A model generated the notes under the pieces. That model did not search any database. It was not told where the DNA came from and saw nothing but the letters and a program-made list of their open reading frames with translations. From Poteriospumella lacustris (Eukaryota; Sar; Chrysophyceae; Chromulinales; Dinobryaceae), in NCBI GenBank assembly GCA_008000375.1, contig SMOI01000044.1, positions 1-64,000 on the forward strand: a stretch of DNA of 64,000 nt, given 5' to 3'. Numbering within the stretch: position 1 is the first letter of the stretch; each line of letters begins with the position of its first letter. A program made the position numbers and the translations under genes. Positions 43,183 to 53,077 of this stretch are shown here, in pieces.

Positions 43183-44082
43183 ATATGCCCATCGAGAAAA
43201 AGATCGTGGGTCACGTATCGTGACTTGATACTCAGCGGCTATCCTCACTGCGTGAAACTGATTGGGAAGTCAGGTCGTGGAAAGTCTATATTCCTGCGAT
43301 ATTTGATATTTTACATTCTACTGGAGGCCAAGAAACTCTGCAATGATGTTCAAACGGCGCTACCCTCCGCGGAGCACTTGACTGACCCTAGGATTGCCTT
43401 CATGGACCGCGACAATGTATTGTACCACATAACCAAGGAGACGATAATTACATTCGGAAATCGGCTGGAGCTGCTCGCCGCGGTTGGACAGCCACACTTC
43501 TACTTCTCCGACAATGTGGATGTCGACGATGCGGGCGCTGGTTCGCTCGTGACGATGGCTCTCACATCCGATGACACCAACGACGCGTTGAAAGAATTCT
43601 CCAAGCGTATGGATGAGGCGCGCACCAAACAAAGATCGGTTCTCGTCATGCCTGGTCTGGATTTGAATGAAATGTTGCAGGTGTTTTCAGACTTGTCTGC
43701 TGAGGAAGTCACCTTCAAGTTCGATGTGGTCGGCGGCAATCCTCGGCTAGCTTGCGCACGACGTTTTGCGAACAGGAGTTCGACGTACTATCCCCTGGTG
43801 TGCGAGGTCGTGGAAATGATGTTCTCCGGAGAAGATCACCGCCACAAGCAATGGGCCGTCAATGTGGTTTGTGGTGGACTCGATGAGCTAGACAGCAGTA
43901 CATTCCGCGACTTCGTTGTGACAGGCATTGAAGATGGCGTTGCAGTAGGTGGAGAAGTGTTTGCTTCCAGATTCATGGGATTTGTTGCCAGTCGCATACA
44001 CAGCGCATGCGACGAACCCACGAAGGCTACACTGCTGGGGCTGCTTGGTGCAATTAGGATGGGCGTGTTCTATGAATACTAG
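43183..44082 (+). CDS. Crinkler/RHS-type P-loop NTPase, 5' end unresolved
   Basis: The clear part is about 300 residues, opening after an acceptor-like TTTCCAG at 43181. It has a P-loop (KLIGKSGRGKSIFLRYL) preceded by WVTYRDLILSGYP, then an alpha/beta NTPase region and the characteristic FDVVGGNPRLA motif near residue 188. This is the layout of the NTPase in oomycete Crinkler (CR) effectors and trypanosome RHS proteins, a family spread widely in protists. No ATG begins the frame: either upstream exons are missed or the gene is damaged. The last residues MGVFYEY end cleanly at a TAG. Function here is unknown; many relatives are nuclear or secreted. Confidence 0.55.
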   Translation: MCPSRKRSWVTYRDLILSGYPHCVKLIGKSGRGKSIFLRYLIFYILLEAKKLCNDVQTALPSAEHLTDPRIAFMDRDNVLYHITKETIITFGNRLELLAAVGQPHFYFSDNVDVDDAGAGSLVTMALTSDDTNDALKEFSKRMDEARTKQRSVLVMPGLDLNEMLQVFSDLSAEEVTFKFDVVGGNPRLACARRFANRSSTYYPLVCEVVEMMFSGEDHRHKQWAVNVVCGGLDELDSSTFRDFVVTGIEDGVAVGGEVFASRFMGFVASRIHSACDEPTKATLLGLLGAIRMGVFYEY

Positions 44083-44512
44083 GCGCAATGGGCATTCTCC
44101 AGAGCAGGATCAGAGGATGTTTACCAGTGCTTCTCTCAAAGAACAGGAACGTTCGTTGAGCTCTGTCTGGGCGAAGGCAACCACAAGCTGGTCCGCAGCA
44201 TCCAGGACCTGAGTTTGCTGCGCGACGGTGATAGCGGCACACCCACAGTGTCGAACTACGCCTCTAGCTCCTCGCTCGGATCATTCCCCCCTTGGTCCCG
44301 TCGCTGCGCAACTCTCACTTGTTGTCACAACTAATGATGGTGGATGTGAATGGCTTTTGAGTAATTGCCGTAAATTGTTTTGAGTGAGCGAATATGGGAT
44401 TACATATATTTTTTCTCATCTATAAGAGAACTCCATTTGAAAACCTTTCACACAATAGGCCCCTTCCCCTCCCCTTTGTCCCACTGGGTGCGGCCGACTC
44501 GCGATGGGATGC
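44083..44512. other. Intergenic, nothing recognised
   Basis: 430 bases between the NTPase-like gene and P4H A (convergent 3' ends). No supported gene. Confidence 0.4.
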
Positions 44513-45600
44513 TCACTGTTTGGCTGTGGGTGGCGCAACGGCACCCGTGCAGCCACTCCGTTTCGGCGTATCATAATCGTATAAATGAATCCACGTGTTA
44601 GCTGCAAATTTAAGACCACGCTTCACCGCCAACGACTCGTGATGTGTGCCTACATCCCTCGCCGTCAAGTTATGATCCAGTGCATTTGCCCACAGTATCG
44701 CTGAGCCTCGTTTGGGCGTCACCTTCACACCAATGCGCGGAAAATTTGTCTCTCCTCCCTCTTCAACATCTGACAAGTACATTAGAAAGGTCAATATCCT
44801 TGGACCGGCAGGCCATTCCAGTTGGTATCTGTGTAGAATACACCGTAAGGAACATCAACGAGAAACGATGTGAGTTCTTACGGTCTCAAATCATGATGCT
44901 CTAAATAGTGCTCTCCTGGATTGTATCGAAGAATTTGATAGTTTTCAAAATGAGAATAGGGGATTCTTATCAGATCTTGAATTTTTCGGGTGACGGAAAG
45001 CACATGTGGACCCGAATCGCAGTCATCGTGGCACCATACTTGAGTTGATGTACGATTTCGAGTCACAACCCCTGATATTTGCCCAAGTTCGTTGGCAGGG
45101 CCAACCTCCCTCGATCGATGCCAACGCCCGTCGGCATACTCCAAAAAGGCTTTGATTTCAGGCTCCTTGAGGAAGTTATGCAGAACTACCACCCATGGAG
45201 ATTCTGACAATACCTCCACATCATACACGCCCCCGAAGCGAGGAATTATATCTCGAAACATCTTATTCATCTCTCCAGTTTGATACGCAGGGCCATCCGT
45301 CATTCCTAAATTGGCCCTTGTGCAACGCTGCTTTGGATCGATTAGATGGCAAGTGTTACACGACACTGGGCAATTCATATGCATCCATCCGGGGTTCTTC
45401 TCACATTCTCCGTCCTCTGCATCAAGAGCACATATATCATTGATATCTTTGCATTCTTTCACAATCACTTCGGGCGCTTCGAAGATCTCCTCGTCCGCAC
45501 ATGTTCCGTCAGTTGCCGAGCAACTACCTTGACTCTGACTATACTTCAGCAAAGATATCAAGAGCACCAAAATCAATGAAAAACCTGAAAATCGAATCAT
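44513..45600 (-). CDS. Secreted prolyl 4-hydroxylase with ShK domain (A)
   Basis: Exons 44882-45600 and 44513-44828 (minus strand) give 344 residues. A signal peptide (FSGFSLILVLLISLLKYSQS) is followed by a six-cysteine ShK domain (CKDINDIC through NCPVSCNTC, residues about 50-85) and a 2-oxoglutarate/Fe(II) dioxygenase domain. Iron ligands are in HHD (YLEHHDLRP) and the distal His of HHESLAVKRGLKFAANTWIH, whose Lys binds 2-oxoglutarate. Such P4Hs hydroxylate proline in secreted or wall proteins in the ER. The intron sits right after the HxD motif, in the same phase as in the two neighbours. Divergent from P4H B. Confidence 0.9.
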
Positions 45601-45906
45601 CTTTATCGAGTTGTTATCGTGTTGTGAAGATGGAAATGGAAGATGCGATCGATCTCCTCGGTCGACTCGAAGTACTGCTGTGTCGGTTTCATTTTGACGA
45701 AAAGAAACTCCGCCATACTATCATCGCCTGCATGGTTCCAACCAAGTCGAGGAGGACTTTATGCTCTGACGAGAAAAAGGATACGAGTCACATTTTTCGT
45801 CTGTGGATCCATTGCTTTCGATCTATCTGATCAGTCGATCAATCTTCAAGTCGGACTCTTTCCGCTATGAAGAATCCAACAGCTGGATAAAGAGAAACCC
45901 CATTCG
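45601..45906. promoter_or_regulatory. Shared divergent region of P4H A and P4H B
   Basis: 306 bases between head-to-head P4H starts, suited to co-regulation. No specific motif recognised. Confidence 0.45.
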
Positions 45907-47010
45907 ATGTTTGGAGCCTATCCCATTATTATGATTGTTGTGAGTGCTGCAGCTCTTTTTGTGGCGATAAGCGCTGCATTATGGTTCAGTAGTGGTGCAG
46001 AAACTTCTCAAGCATTACCTTTAACAGCTATCACAGCGTCACCGACGAAACTTAATTGCACGGACAAGCATCCCACTTGTGAGTATGATGCACAGCGTGG
46101 AGAGTGTGAATCAAATCCCTCTTGGATGATTTTTAATTGTCCAAAGGCCTGCAATGCATGCGAGTTATTGGACACCAAAATTCGGTGTTCACGTAAACGA
46201 ATGAATATCTCAGATGAGCCTGTTTACCTGCCGGGGGATATGGATCATATGTTTCGAGAGATAATTCCTCGTTTTCAACACGCTTATGACATTGAAGTGC
46301 TATCGGAATCCCCATGGATAGTTCTCTTCAATAATTTCTTAACAGATCTGGAGGCAGATGCTTTCATTCAGACTGTAAATGGCCGTTGGCAGCGATCAAA
46401 GGCCGTTGCATCTCAACAATTGAATGAGTTCGGAGCTCCACCAACCGCCGTGAGTGAAAATCGAACCTCCTCTCAAGCTTGGTGTCAAGAAGGCTGTAGA
46501 GAAGATTGGCGGATTCACTCTGTGATCCGCAAAATCGAACATGTCGTGGGTATTCCATACAGTCATTATGAAGATTTTCAAGTGTTACGTTACGAAAACG
46601 GTCAATACTACAAAGAGCATCACGATATGGGAGAGTAAGAGTGACCGTTCGCTGTTGTTGACGTTTACGCCTTCTCATACCATTGCCTGACGTATCCTCT
46701 TGTTAGATTTCAGCTGGCGCTGCCTAGTGGTCCCCGTATTTTGACGTTTTTCATGTACTTGTCGGACATCGAGGAAGGCGGGGAAACTTCTTTTCCAAGA
46801 CTGGGGATAAAAGTTAAACCAAAGCGTGGCTCAGCGCTTCTGTGGCCAAACACTTTATCCGACGATGTTCTGAAGCAGGATTCAAGAACTCATCACGAGT
46901 CAGTGCCCGTACTTCGAGGAACCAAGTACGCCGCGAACAGTTGGATTCACGCCTACGATTTTAGTGCCAGTTTAATCTGGGGATGCACGGGTTCATCGCG
47001 TGAAAATTGA
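45907..47010 (+). CDS. Secretory-pathway prolyl 4-hydroxylase with ShK domain (B)
   Basis: Exons 45907-46634 and 46707-47010 give 343 residues. The N-terminal hydrophobic segment (IIMIVVSAAALFVAISAALWF) is longer than in A and C and may be a signal anchor. The ShK cysteines (CTDKHPTC to CPKACNAC) and catalytic HHD (YYKEHHDMGE), HHESVPVLRGTKYAANSWIH are intact. The intron position and phase match A and C. It is tail-to-tail with P4H C, 115 bases apart. Confidence 0.9.
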
Positions 47011-47125
47011 TTGAGCTTGTAAATAGGCGTGTTTTATCAAGAGACCACGAGCGCGTGGTAAAATATTGCTCAACAAATACTATGTGCTTGACGTTTTCGA
47101 CGTTAAGAAGATGAGAAGAAACGGT

Positions 47126-48271
47126 CTAAATGTAATCAAAGGACCCGGTGCATCCCCACAAGTTGCTTTTCTGGAAATCATACAAATGAATCCAACTGTT
47201 GGCGGCGAATTTGATACCCTTCTTCACCGCCATAGCTTCGTGATGTGTGCGAGGATCTTGCTGCATGGGGTTATGGTCATACGTGCTTGGCCACAACACG
47301 GCAGAGCCTTTTCTTGGCTTGACCTTTACTCCAATTTGAGGGAAGTGCGTCTCTCCTCCTTCTTCAACGTCAGACAGATACAAAAAGAACGTCAAAATTC
47401 GCGGACCGCATGAAAGCTCCACCTGGCGCCTGTGAACACATTGAATGGTTTAGATGAGGCTAAAAATCACATCAATCAAGTTCAGTGGGATGACTTACGG
47501 CCCCATGTCGTGATGAACTCGATAGAATTGTCCCGGTTCATATCGCAAGATCTGAAACGATTCTGAATGACCGTAGGGGATGTTCGTGACCTCTTCGATC
47601 TTTCGAATCACTGATTGAACTCTTGGATCCGACTCGCACTGATGGCGGCACCACGCATTGGAAGATGTTCGACTTTGAGAAATCATTCTTCCTGTTTCTC
47701 CCAGTTCATTAGTAGAGCCAGAGTCAGTGGACCGTTCCCAAGTGCCTTCGACGGTTTCAACAAAGGCATTCGATTCGTCGTCCGTCAAAAAGTTGTTGAA
47801 AACTACCACCCATGGCGATTCAGAGACAACTTCGATGTCGTAAGTGTGGCTAAATCTTGGGAGAATCTCTCGGAACATGTGATCCATATCTCCGGGATGA
47901 TAGATGGGGTCGTCAGAGATGTTCAAATGTGCCCGGGAACATCTCACTTTGGGATCAAGTAAATGACAGTGATTGCACGATTTGGCACAGCTGACAGTCA
48001 TCCAGCCGGGATTTTTCATGCATTCACCCTGCGCAGCATAATCCTTGCACACTTCGTATCTGTCACGACACTCTCGTAGTGATGCTTGTGGCGGAGCTCC
48101 TCTCTCATTTGACCCCTTCGCGACTCGTGCAGCAGCACGGGCAGCCGATGAAGGTTGTTTGGTCGCTCCATCGTTGTGACAGGTACCATCGTTCGCACAA
48201 GTGCCGGCATCCTCACCAAATGCAACGGCACAAAGAGCCCCCAGGGCGATACAAATGGAGACGAATCTCAT
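47126..48271 (-). CDS. Secreted prolyl 4-hydroxylase with ShK domain (C)
   Basis: Exons 47499-48271 and 47126-47429 (minus strand) give 358 residues from the ATG at 48271. A signal peptide (RFVSICIALGALCAVAFG) is followed by an Ala-rich linker that is longer than in A and B, the ShK domain (CRDRYEVC to CAKSCNHC), and the dioxygenase domain with HHD (YRVHHDMGP) and HHEAMAVKKGIKFAANSWIH. All metal and cosubstrate residues are present, so it should be active. Confidence 0.9.
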
Positions 48272-48667
48272 CGTTAAGAAACACAAGCCTTCGAAATTTT
48301 AATTGAAGGCTTCAAAAATCTCAGAGAAAGCAGGTCTTGGCAATACACTTCTGATTTGTTTGGTTTCCATCGGTCATTCCCATAGCAAGCCCAGCAGCAG
48401 AGCAGCAGCAATTTCTTTTCGTCGGCGAAAACAATTTCGTCACCATCGTCGTGTCATCTTCACCGGCTGAAAATTGAAACGGCTTCATCTCGTCGTCATC
48501 ATGTCGCGCAGGAGATCCAACCAAATGCCACCACAGCAGCTGGAGCAGTTCGTTGTTCTCGATTCCCTCTCATCTTCTTGATGCGCAGCAGTCTTTGTCT
48601 GAGCATATATTTTGAAGTGGACAAGGATTTCCAGCATATTGTTCATTCGAATTCAGCAGAAGAAGAA
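48272..48667. promoter_or_regulatory. Shared divergent upstream region
   Basis: 396 bases between P4H C (minus) and TTC4 (plus). An earlier in-frame ATG for TTC4 exists at 48581 but adds 29 residues outside the family pattern. Confidence 0.4.
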
Positions 48668-50236
48668 ATGTCGAACTCTGATGAGAAAATGGATGCCGCT
48701 TTAGCGGCCTTGGACAATTGGTACGATCAAGCCTTGCAGTCCGGAATGGGTTTCAAGTCAGACGATGAGCGACAGTCGTACTTGAAGTCACTCGGTGACC
48801 CTGAAAAGCATCCTATGTTCGCCACGAATACTGAAGATTTGGAGGGCCACCCTTATGTAGAGGCTCTTCGTGCGATTAGAGAAGAAGACAAAACCAATTA
48901 TGAATTGGCCATGATGTACAAAGACGAAGGCAACGAGTGGATGAAAAAGACCGATAAAAAGTCTTTGAAAGAAGCGTTTGAACGCTACACTCATGCCTTG
49001 GATTACATAGAAAAGGCTGAAAAGGAATCCAGTGACAAATATTCCCCTGCAGATGTTCAGAAATTGAAGTCACAGATTCTTGGAAATCGTGCTCAAACGA
49101 GCTTAACTTTTGGTAATTATGGATCAGCGAAGCGTGATGGCTTTAGATCCATTGCCATTTGGCCTGAAAATATCAAGGCGCATTATCGACTTTGCAAGGC
49201 GATGTATCTGCTCAAGCAGTACGAGCTGTGCCAAAAGGCTTGTGCTGCTGCGTTGGTCATTGAACCTACTGCGAAGGATATTGACACTCTAAAATCTAAG
49301 TGTGAAGCTGACTGGGAAGCTCTTCGTGCAGGGAAGGAGCGTGCACTTGCAGCGACATGGAACGACTTGAGTACTTTGTGGAAGTCAGTTTGGGATCTGT
49401 CAAACAGTGGCGATTTGAAGGTGGCCCTCGGTTATTCTCCGTCTAACGTTACTGAACCACCCCAATTGGTGGGGAGCTGGCCAAAGCTTACGATGGAAGC
49501 CAGCGATGAGAATCCTCAAGTCAAAGTTCCCGTGATCTGTTGGCCCACGGTTCTGCTTTATCCGCAGTACAACAAGTTTGACATCATTCCCGACGCCAAC
49601 GTTGATGCCATGCTGGCGGAGTATTTGATATCTATCTTTCCCGAACGGGACGAAGAGGACCCGCAGTATCGGCCAGCTGAATGGGACACCACCGGTGAAT
49701 ACGTCGCTTCAAATTTGGTGGTCTATCTGCAATATGAGGGCACCAACAACACCGTCAACGAGCGCTGCAATACGTTGGCCCAATGGCAATTGGCGTGTTT
49801 GGAATATTACGCTTCCGTCCAATCGGGTACAGTGGATAGCATCAACTACGGCCTGCGCCAAATATCGTCGACGGCTGGTGCAACGACCGCCGCAGGTGCA
49901 GCGGCCACGTCTAATGCTCCCCAGGTGGAATCTGTGGAGCAATTTCTACAAACCCGCGTCAATCGTGAAAACCGCATCGCGGCTGCAAAGAAAACGCAAG
50001 TTCCTGTTTCATCGCCTACGGATGGAGCCACTCGTACCCCGGGTGTGTTCGAAGTGCATCTTGGCTGCACCCTCCGCCGCATACTCTCGTCATCGATCGA
50101 GAATGGGCGTGTGCGTCACATTCTCCCTCGCGGTGTCTTGAGCCTTATCATCTTCCCGCGTGGATCAAAGCCGCACAAGAAGTTTTTGAAATCATTACAA
50201 GAAGAGGGACTCTCCGTAGAGCCTTTGAATCCCTGA
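48668..50236 (+). CDS. TTC4: TTC4/Cns1-type Hsp90-Hsp70 co-chaperone
   Basis: Single exon, 522 residues from the ATG at 48668. Three TPR-type helix pairs occupy about residues 75-205 (AMMYKDEGNEWMKK, ILGNRAQTSLTFGNYGSAKRD, AHYRLCKAMYLLKQYELCQ), the Hsp90/Hsp70-binding clamp. The C-terminal 'wheel' domain is recognisable by VICWPTVLLYPQYNKFDIIPD and EYLISIFPERDEED. TTC4/Cns1 links Hsp90 with translation elongation factor eEF2 folding. An Ala-rich insert of about 35 residues interrupts the wheel domain near residue 395. Confidence 0.85.
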   Translation: MSNSDEKMDAALAALDNWYDQALQSGMGFKSDDERQSYLKSLGDPEKHPMFATNTEDLEGHPYVEALRAIREEDKTNYELAMMYKDEGNEWMKKTDKKSLKEAFERYTHALDYIEKAEKESSDKYSPADVQKLKSQILGNRAQTSLTFGNYGSAKRDGFRSIAIWPENIKAHYRLCKAMYLLKQYELCQKACAAALVIEPTAKDIDTLKSKCEADWEALRAGKERALAATWNDLSTLWKSVWDLSNSGDLKVALGYSPSNVTEPPQLVGSWPKLTMEASDENPQVKVPVICWPTVLLYPQYNKFDIIPDANVDAMLAEYLISIFPERDEEDPQYRPAEWDTTGEYVASNLVVYLQYEGTNNTVNERCNTLAQWQLACLEYYASVQSGTVDSINYGLRQISSTAGATTAAGAAATSNAPQVESVEQFLQTRVNRENRIAAAKKTQVPVSSPTDGATRTPGVFEVHLGCTLRRILSSSIENGRVRHILPRGVLSLIIFPRGSKPHKKFLKSLQEEGLSVEPLNP

Positions 50237-50360
50237 GAATTTCGAGGTCCCGTAGAACTCGCAGCTGATTTTATAACTGCTCGCGCTACTCCTGAAGTTT
50301 TGATGTCGACGTCTTCGCGAATATCAAGTCGATGCTTATAAACAGCTGTAAATTGATTTA

Positions 50361-51536
50361 TTACCACTCTAAGTGCGCAGGCAGCGTTGGTGACTCCTTC
50401 GTATGCCGCGATGCGGGGAGATCTTCTATTTCTTCGATGTCCGCATCGTCAGTTGTGTAGGCCACGGCTGCTACTCCATCATCCTCTTCCTCAGGCGCCT
50501 CTTCGGACGAGCGTTTTGTACCGGAAATGAAGTTGAGCATAGAGTATTTGCCGTTGGAAGGCGCCTCTGGAACTTTTCTCTTGGTTGGGGCGGCGTTGGG
50601 GCGTGTCCTTTCAGATGATTCTGCCGCTGCTGATGATTCGTTTCGCTTTGAAGCCGACTTCGCCTTGCTCTCGGCGGTCGACGGTTTGGGAAAGTCCATG
50701 TCCAAAAATTCGAAGGTTCGAACGGAATGAATAGTGTGCAAAAGGTCATTCATATTGACCGTGCGACCGCCACGAATGCGAGCCGTCGTGGACGCGCGAA
50801 GAGCGAGACGAGCAATGAACAACTCGGTCGCTTTCGCGATCGTCGCCACCGACTCTTTGCTCACGTTTTTTACTTCTTCGTCAAGTTTGATTATTCTTTT
50901 CACACGAGCCAAAGGCAGGAGTAACTTTCCTTTCGCAGGGATGTCAGAGGACTGATTGCTGTTCCCGTAGATACCCTCCTCGGCATCCAACTGCTGATTA
51001 TGAGCTAACGCCTCCTCGTACTCTCTCTTTTTCTCCTCCACTATACTGTCCAAACGTTGGAGCTCACTATCTGGGAGATCCTTGTAAATATTTGCAATGT
51101 GCTTGGTAACTTCGCCCATTGATAACTCAGGATTAGCTTCCTGTACAGTTTTTCGCTGCTCACTCAGAAACAGGACCCACTTGGACGGAGGCTTCCGCGC
51201 AACCAAACGAATTCGCTTAGCACGCGGATGCAATGAGTCCCCATGATCAGAATCATCGCCAACAGGCTGGTCGTTCAGGATTTCCTCGCCTTCGGCTTCT
51301 TCGCCTTCTTGGTAACCTTCTTCCAACACTTGGTCATCCTCAATAACTTCCTCTTCGTCTACATCTTCTGCATCTTCTACATCTTCTACATCTTCGACCT
51401 CCTCAACAACTTCTTCCTCTGCGATGTCGCCCTCTTGTTCATAGGGATCTTCTCGGTTCTCGCCAACGCCATCATCAGAATCCCGTCTAGGACTTGAATG
51501 ATCTTCGCCTTCAACATATGTTTCTTCCTCGTACAT
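50361..51536 (-). CDS. HMG-box plus histone-fold (NF-YC/POLE4-like) protein
   Basis: Single exon, 391 residues. Residues 1-100 are highly acidic. Residues about 112-175 are an HMG box (KPPSKWVLFLSEQRKTVQEA, LPDSELQRLDSIVEEKKREY). Residues about 195-275 are a CBF/NF-Y-type histone fold (LLPLARVKRIIKLDEEVKNV, SVATIAKATELFIARLALRA, GRTVNMNDLLHTI, FEFLDMDFP), closest to POLE4/CHRAC-15/NF-YC. The tail is Ser/Glu-rich. Histone folds of this class dimerise with NF-YB-like partners in DNA polymerase epsilon, remodelling complexes or transcription factors. The two-domain fusion suggests a chromatin-binding subunit, but the complex cannot be named. Confidence 0.8.
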   Translation of the reverse strand: MYEEETYVEGEDHSSPRRDSDDGVGENREDPYEQEGDIAEEEVVEEVEDVEDVEDAEDVDEEEVIEDDQVLEEGYQEGEEAEGEEILNDQPVGDDSDHGDSLHPRAKRIRLVARKPPSKWVLFLSEQRKTVQEANPELSMGEVTKHIANIYKDLPDSELQRLDSIVEEKKREYEEALAHNQQLDAEEGIYGNSNQSSDIPAKGKLLLPLARVKRIIKLDEEVKNVSKESVATIAKATELFIARLALRASTTARIRGGRTVNMNDLLHTIHSVRTFEFLDMDFPKPSTAESKAKSASKRNESSAAAESSERTRPNAAPTKRKVPEAPSNGKYSMLNFISGTKRSSEEAPEEEDDGVAAVAYTTDDADIEEIEDLPASRHTKESPTLPAHLEW

Positions 51537-52119
51537 TTTCCAGGAAATGATCTATTTCGTCCGATCCCAGATGAGCTTATCCTGGTGGAATGATCTGATA
51601 TGAATGGTTTATATTGATATTTTCTGGTTTATGACTACGATAATGACCCGACCGATCCGAATTCAAACCCCATCAGAAACCCGTAGCGACTTCCCTTCGG
51701 ACAGATTTCCGATATTCCGAGAATATGCGGTAGTGCATTTACCGTTCAGGCACTCTACACGATTTCTCTTGTGATGTGTCTATTTGCTAATTAAGTGAAC
51801 AACCAGTGTGAATTGGTGAGCTCGTCATTGAATTGTTACGTGAATACAACAAATCAAATCGTGTCAGATACTCATCAGAATAGACGGGCCTATATAGTTA
51901 GCTGGTAGTTGCGAATGCAACAACAACAGAAGTACATGTAGCAACTTTTAGAACGCCCATTGTTATTGATCAGAAAGTTTACGAAATGACTAGTGGTGAA
52001 AGTTGGGTAGTTCCTTGACGAGATTTGTTTTGTTCGTGGTGTTGGAACTGATAATGTGTGTGGGAGGGGGGATTCTTATGTACAAAAGCAACTGTTGGGG
52101 GTGGAAACGAGAGCAGCAC
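51537..52119. other. Intergenic, nothing recognised
   Basis: 583 bases containing the promoter of the HMG-box gene and the 3' end of the START-like gene. I see no frame or RNA gene. Confidence 0.4.
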
Positions 52120-52674
52120 CTACAGCTCATCATGATGCCATTGGCGGCTCATCAGAACCGATTCAAAGCGACGGAAGTCGTCCACAAGTAATCGCTGGAT
52201 GAATGTGTCTGCCACAGGGCCCAATGCGCGAAGAACGACCGCCGCAGCCAATGGAAGGTTATAGCTCACGGTCAATTTAAGCAATGTTCCTTCATCTTCA
52301 CACACTGGTGAACTGGAATTGCATGCCAATCTGTCACCGATGAACTCGATTTTTCCTTTGTTGGGAAGACCGCTGATGGACTCCCACTGAATCATTCGGG
52401 GAGGTTCTACCACCGTGTTTTTCGCATACCACGAATATCTCAGTCCAAGATAAAACAATGTCCACTGAGAGACGCCAGTATTGTTGTCAACGTCGATTCG
52501 CTCTAACCATGGGGACCATTTTGGATGCTCGGTGAGATTTGAGTACAAACGGAAAACGTCATCAGGAGAAGACTGCACGCTGAATTGCACTGAGGATTCC
52601 ATCCATGTTGCATCACAGACTGTTTGTAAAACAATCACTACCAACAAGAGGAACGGCAAACTGGCGAATCCCAT
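52120..52674 (-). CDS. START-like (SRPBCC) protein with signal peptide and HDEL tail
   Basis: Single exon, 184 residues from the ATG at 52674. Residues 1-24 form a signal peptide (ASLPFLLLVVIVLQTVCDA). The rest is a polyketide-cyclase/START-like SRPBCC domain with VFRLYSNLTEHPKWSPWLE, SWYAKNTVVEPPRMIQWESI and GLPNKGKIEF. This subtype, with W..ISGL.N.G...F, is best known from cyanobacteria and plastid-bearing eukaryotes. The C-terminus is HDEL, the canonical ER-retention signal, so the product is predicted to be an ER-lumen lipid- or small-molecule-binding protein. Two sites for N-glycosylation (NLT, NNT) agree with that. Confidence 0.75.
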   Translation of the reverse strand: MGFASLPFLLLVVIVLQTVCDATWMESSVQFSVQSSPDDVFRLYSNLTEHPKWSPWLERIDVDNNTGVSQWTLFYLGLRYSWYAKNTVVEPPRMIQWESISGLPNKGKIEFIGDRLACNSSSPVCEDEGTLLKLTVSYNLPLAAAVVLRALGPVADTFIQRLLVDDFRRFESVLMSRQWHHDEL

Positions 52675-53077
52675 TTTAGCCCTTTTCGGATCGTCGAATC
52701 TTAATAAAAATAAAACCACAACCGACACAAGTGGGGACCGTTGAAAAATGCAAGGTGTCGACGGAATGTTTTGTTCTCTGCGCGAATCACTTTTCTCGTT
52801 GCACTTCTTACTTCTTTATAGCCGAGTCGAAGTAAAGTCGAAGTAAAAAGAGAGTCGGCCAGGCCAGCCACCAGCCAGATCCGCGGACTTGCGCACATTT
52901 TTGTAACGCCTTTTCGGTGGAGGGTGGAGGTGGGCGTTTTGGGGCATTATGTTGGGCTCTGTATTAGCTTTGGAACATCTTTGATGGGCATTATTTCCAT
53001 ACTACATCGCGTCTGGTTTTTGGATCGTTGATAGTCAACGAAATGAGAGCAGTTTGTATTGTTAAAGGATGTTAATC
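52675..53077. other. Intergenic, nothing recognised
   Basis: 403 bases between the START-like gene start and the GT61 stop. No supported gene. Confidence 0.4.
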
